From Bacillota bacterium (lineage in GTDB: Bacteria; Bacillota; Dethiobacteria; DTU022; JAAZDR01): a DNA stretch of 5,957 nucleotides. Below are positions 5,889 through 5,957 of this stretch, in pieces (positions within the stretch are counted from its first letter, which is position 1; the number at the start of each line of letters is the position of its first letter). The stretch covers positions 1 through 5,957 of the forward strand of contig JAAZDR010000225.1 of NCBI GenBank assembly GCA_012512705.1, written 5' to 3'. Position numbers and translations under genes: made by a program. Below the pieces are notes generated by a model. That model worked only from the letters and a program-made list of their open reading frames with translations, searched no databases and was not told the origin of the DNA.

Positions 5889-5917
5889 AAAAAACCAAGT
5901 CATAGACTTGGTTTTTT
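5889..5917. terminator. Intrinsic terminator, probably bidirectional
   Basis: A perfect 13-bp inverted repeat (5889-5901 with 5905-5917) has the core CCAAGTC-ATA-GACTTGG flanked by A6 and T6. The T-run lies in the 3' arm and a further TTTTTT follows at 5920-5925, giving a standard terminator for the small membrane protein gene. The A-run on the 5' side would supply a U-tract to transcripts from the opposite strand, so it may serve both directions. The remaining 40 nt contain no recognisable gene. Confidence 0.9.
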
Positions 5918-5957
5918 ACTTTTTTAGATGCAATTTGTAAGGCTTTAGACTGTCAAC

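Noticed and set aside
5932..5956. TTGACA on the minus strand at the window edge (5951-5956)
   Set aside because: The hexamer 17 nt away reads TTGCAT, a poor -10 box, and any transcript would run straight into the terminator at 5889-5917.
1..5957. CRISPR array, insertion sequence, tRNA, rRNA, T-box or riboswitch
   Set aside because: No spaced repeats, transposase motifs, terminal inverted repeats, cloverleaf segments or a T-box core were seen.

Overview
The window looks like the chromosome of a Firmicute, most likely from the Clostridia. The glycyl-tRNA synthetase beta subunit (two-subunit GlyRS), a CcpN-type HTH-CBS regulator, a DUF299/YqfL-type kinase and pyruvate phosphate dikinase follow each other on one strand. 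This extends the glyS-ccpN-yqfL order known from Bacillus subtilis by adding ppdK. Ribosome binding sites are strong and purine-rich, GTG is used as a start, and intergenic DNA is AT-rich. The genus cannot be named from this sequence alone.

Layout, all on the + strand. Positions 1-426 hold the 3' end of glyS. An AT-rich leader (427-560) carries two copies of ATAGTATAT, a TATAAT box and a perfect 10-bp palindrome, and leads into a tight three-gene block: ccpN-like repressor (561 or 591 to 1187), PPDK regulatory protein (1200-2027) and ppdK (2017-4677). The first stop codon overlaps the next gene's ribosome binding site, and the second pair of genes overlaps by 11 nt. A strong 16-bp intrinsic terminator (4758-4801) closes the block. 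After about 120 nt without a convincing gene comes a self-contained type II toxin-antitoxin module with its own good promoter (4920-4948), an operator-like dyad at the predicted start of transcription, a Phd/YefM-like antitoxin (4999-5283) and an overlapping RelE/ParE-like toxin (5267-5584). The window closes with a 60-residue predicted membrane protein of unknown function (5684-5866) and a 13-bp hairpin terminator (5889-5917).

How the genes fit together. PPDK reversibly interconverts pyruvate and phosphoenolpyruvate. The YqfL/DUF299 protein is expected to switch PPDK off and on by phosphorylating and dephosphorylating the threonine two residues before the catalytic histidine (Thr452 and His454 here). 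The CcpN-like protein is expected to sense metabolites through its CBS domains and repress gluconeogenic genes. The block therefore appears to combine transcriptional and post-translational control of one PEP/pyruvate step. The most notable local observation is that the CcpN-like gene has no ATG, GTG or TTG at the position predicted by homology and ribosome binding site: the well-placed codon is ATA at 561. The toxin-antitoxin module and small membrane protein look like accessory cargo downstream of the core block. I did not find a clearly undescribed system here.
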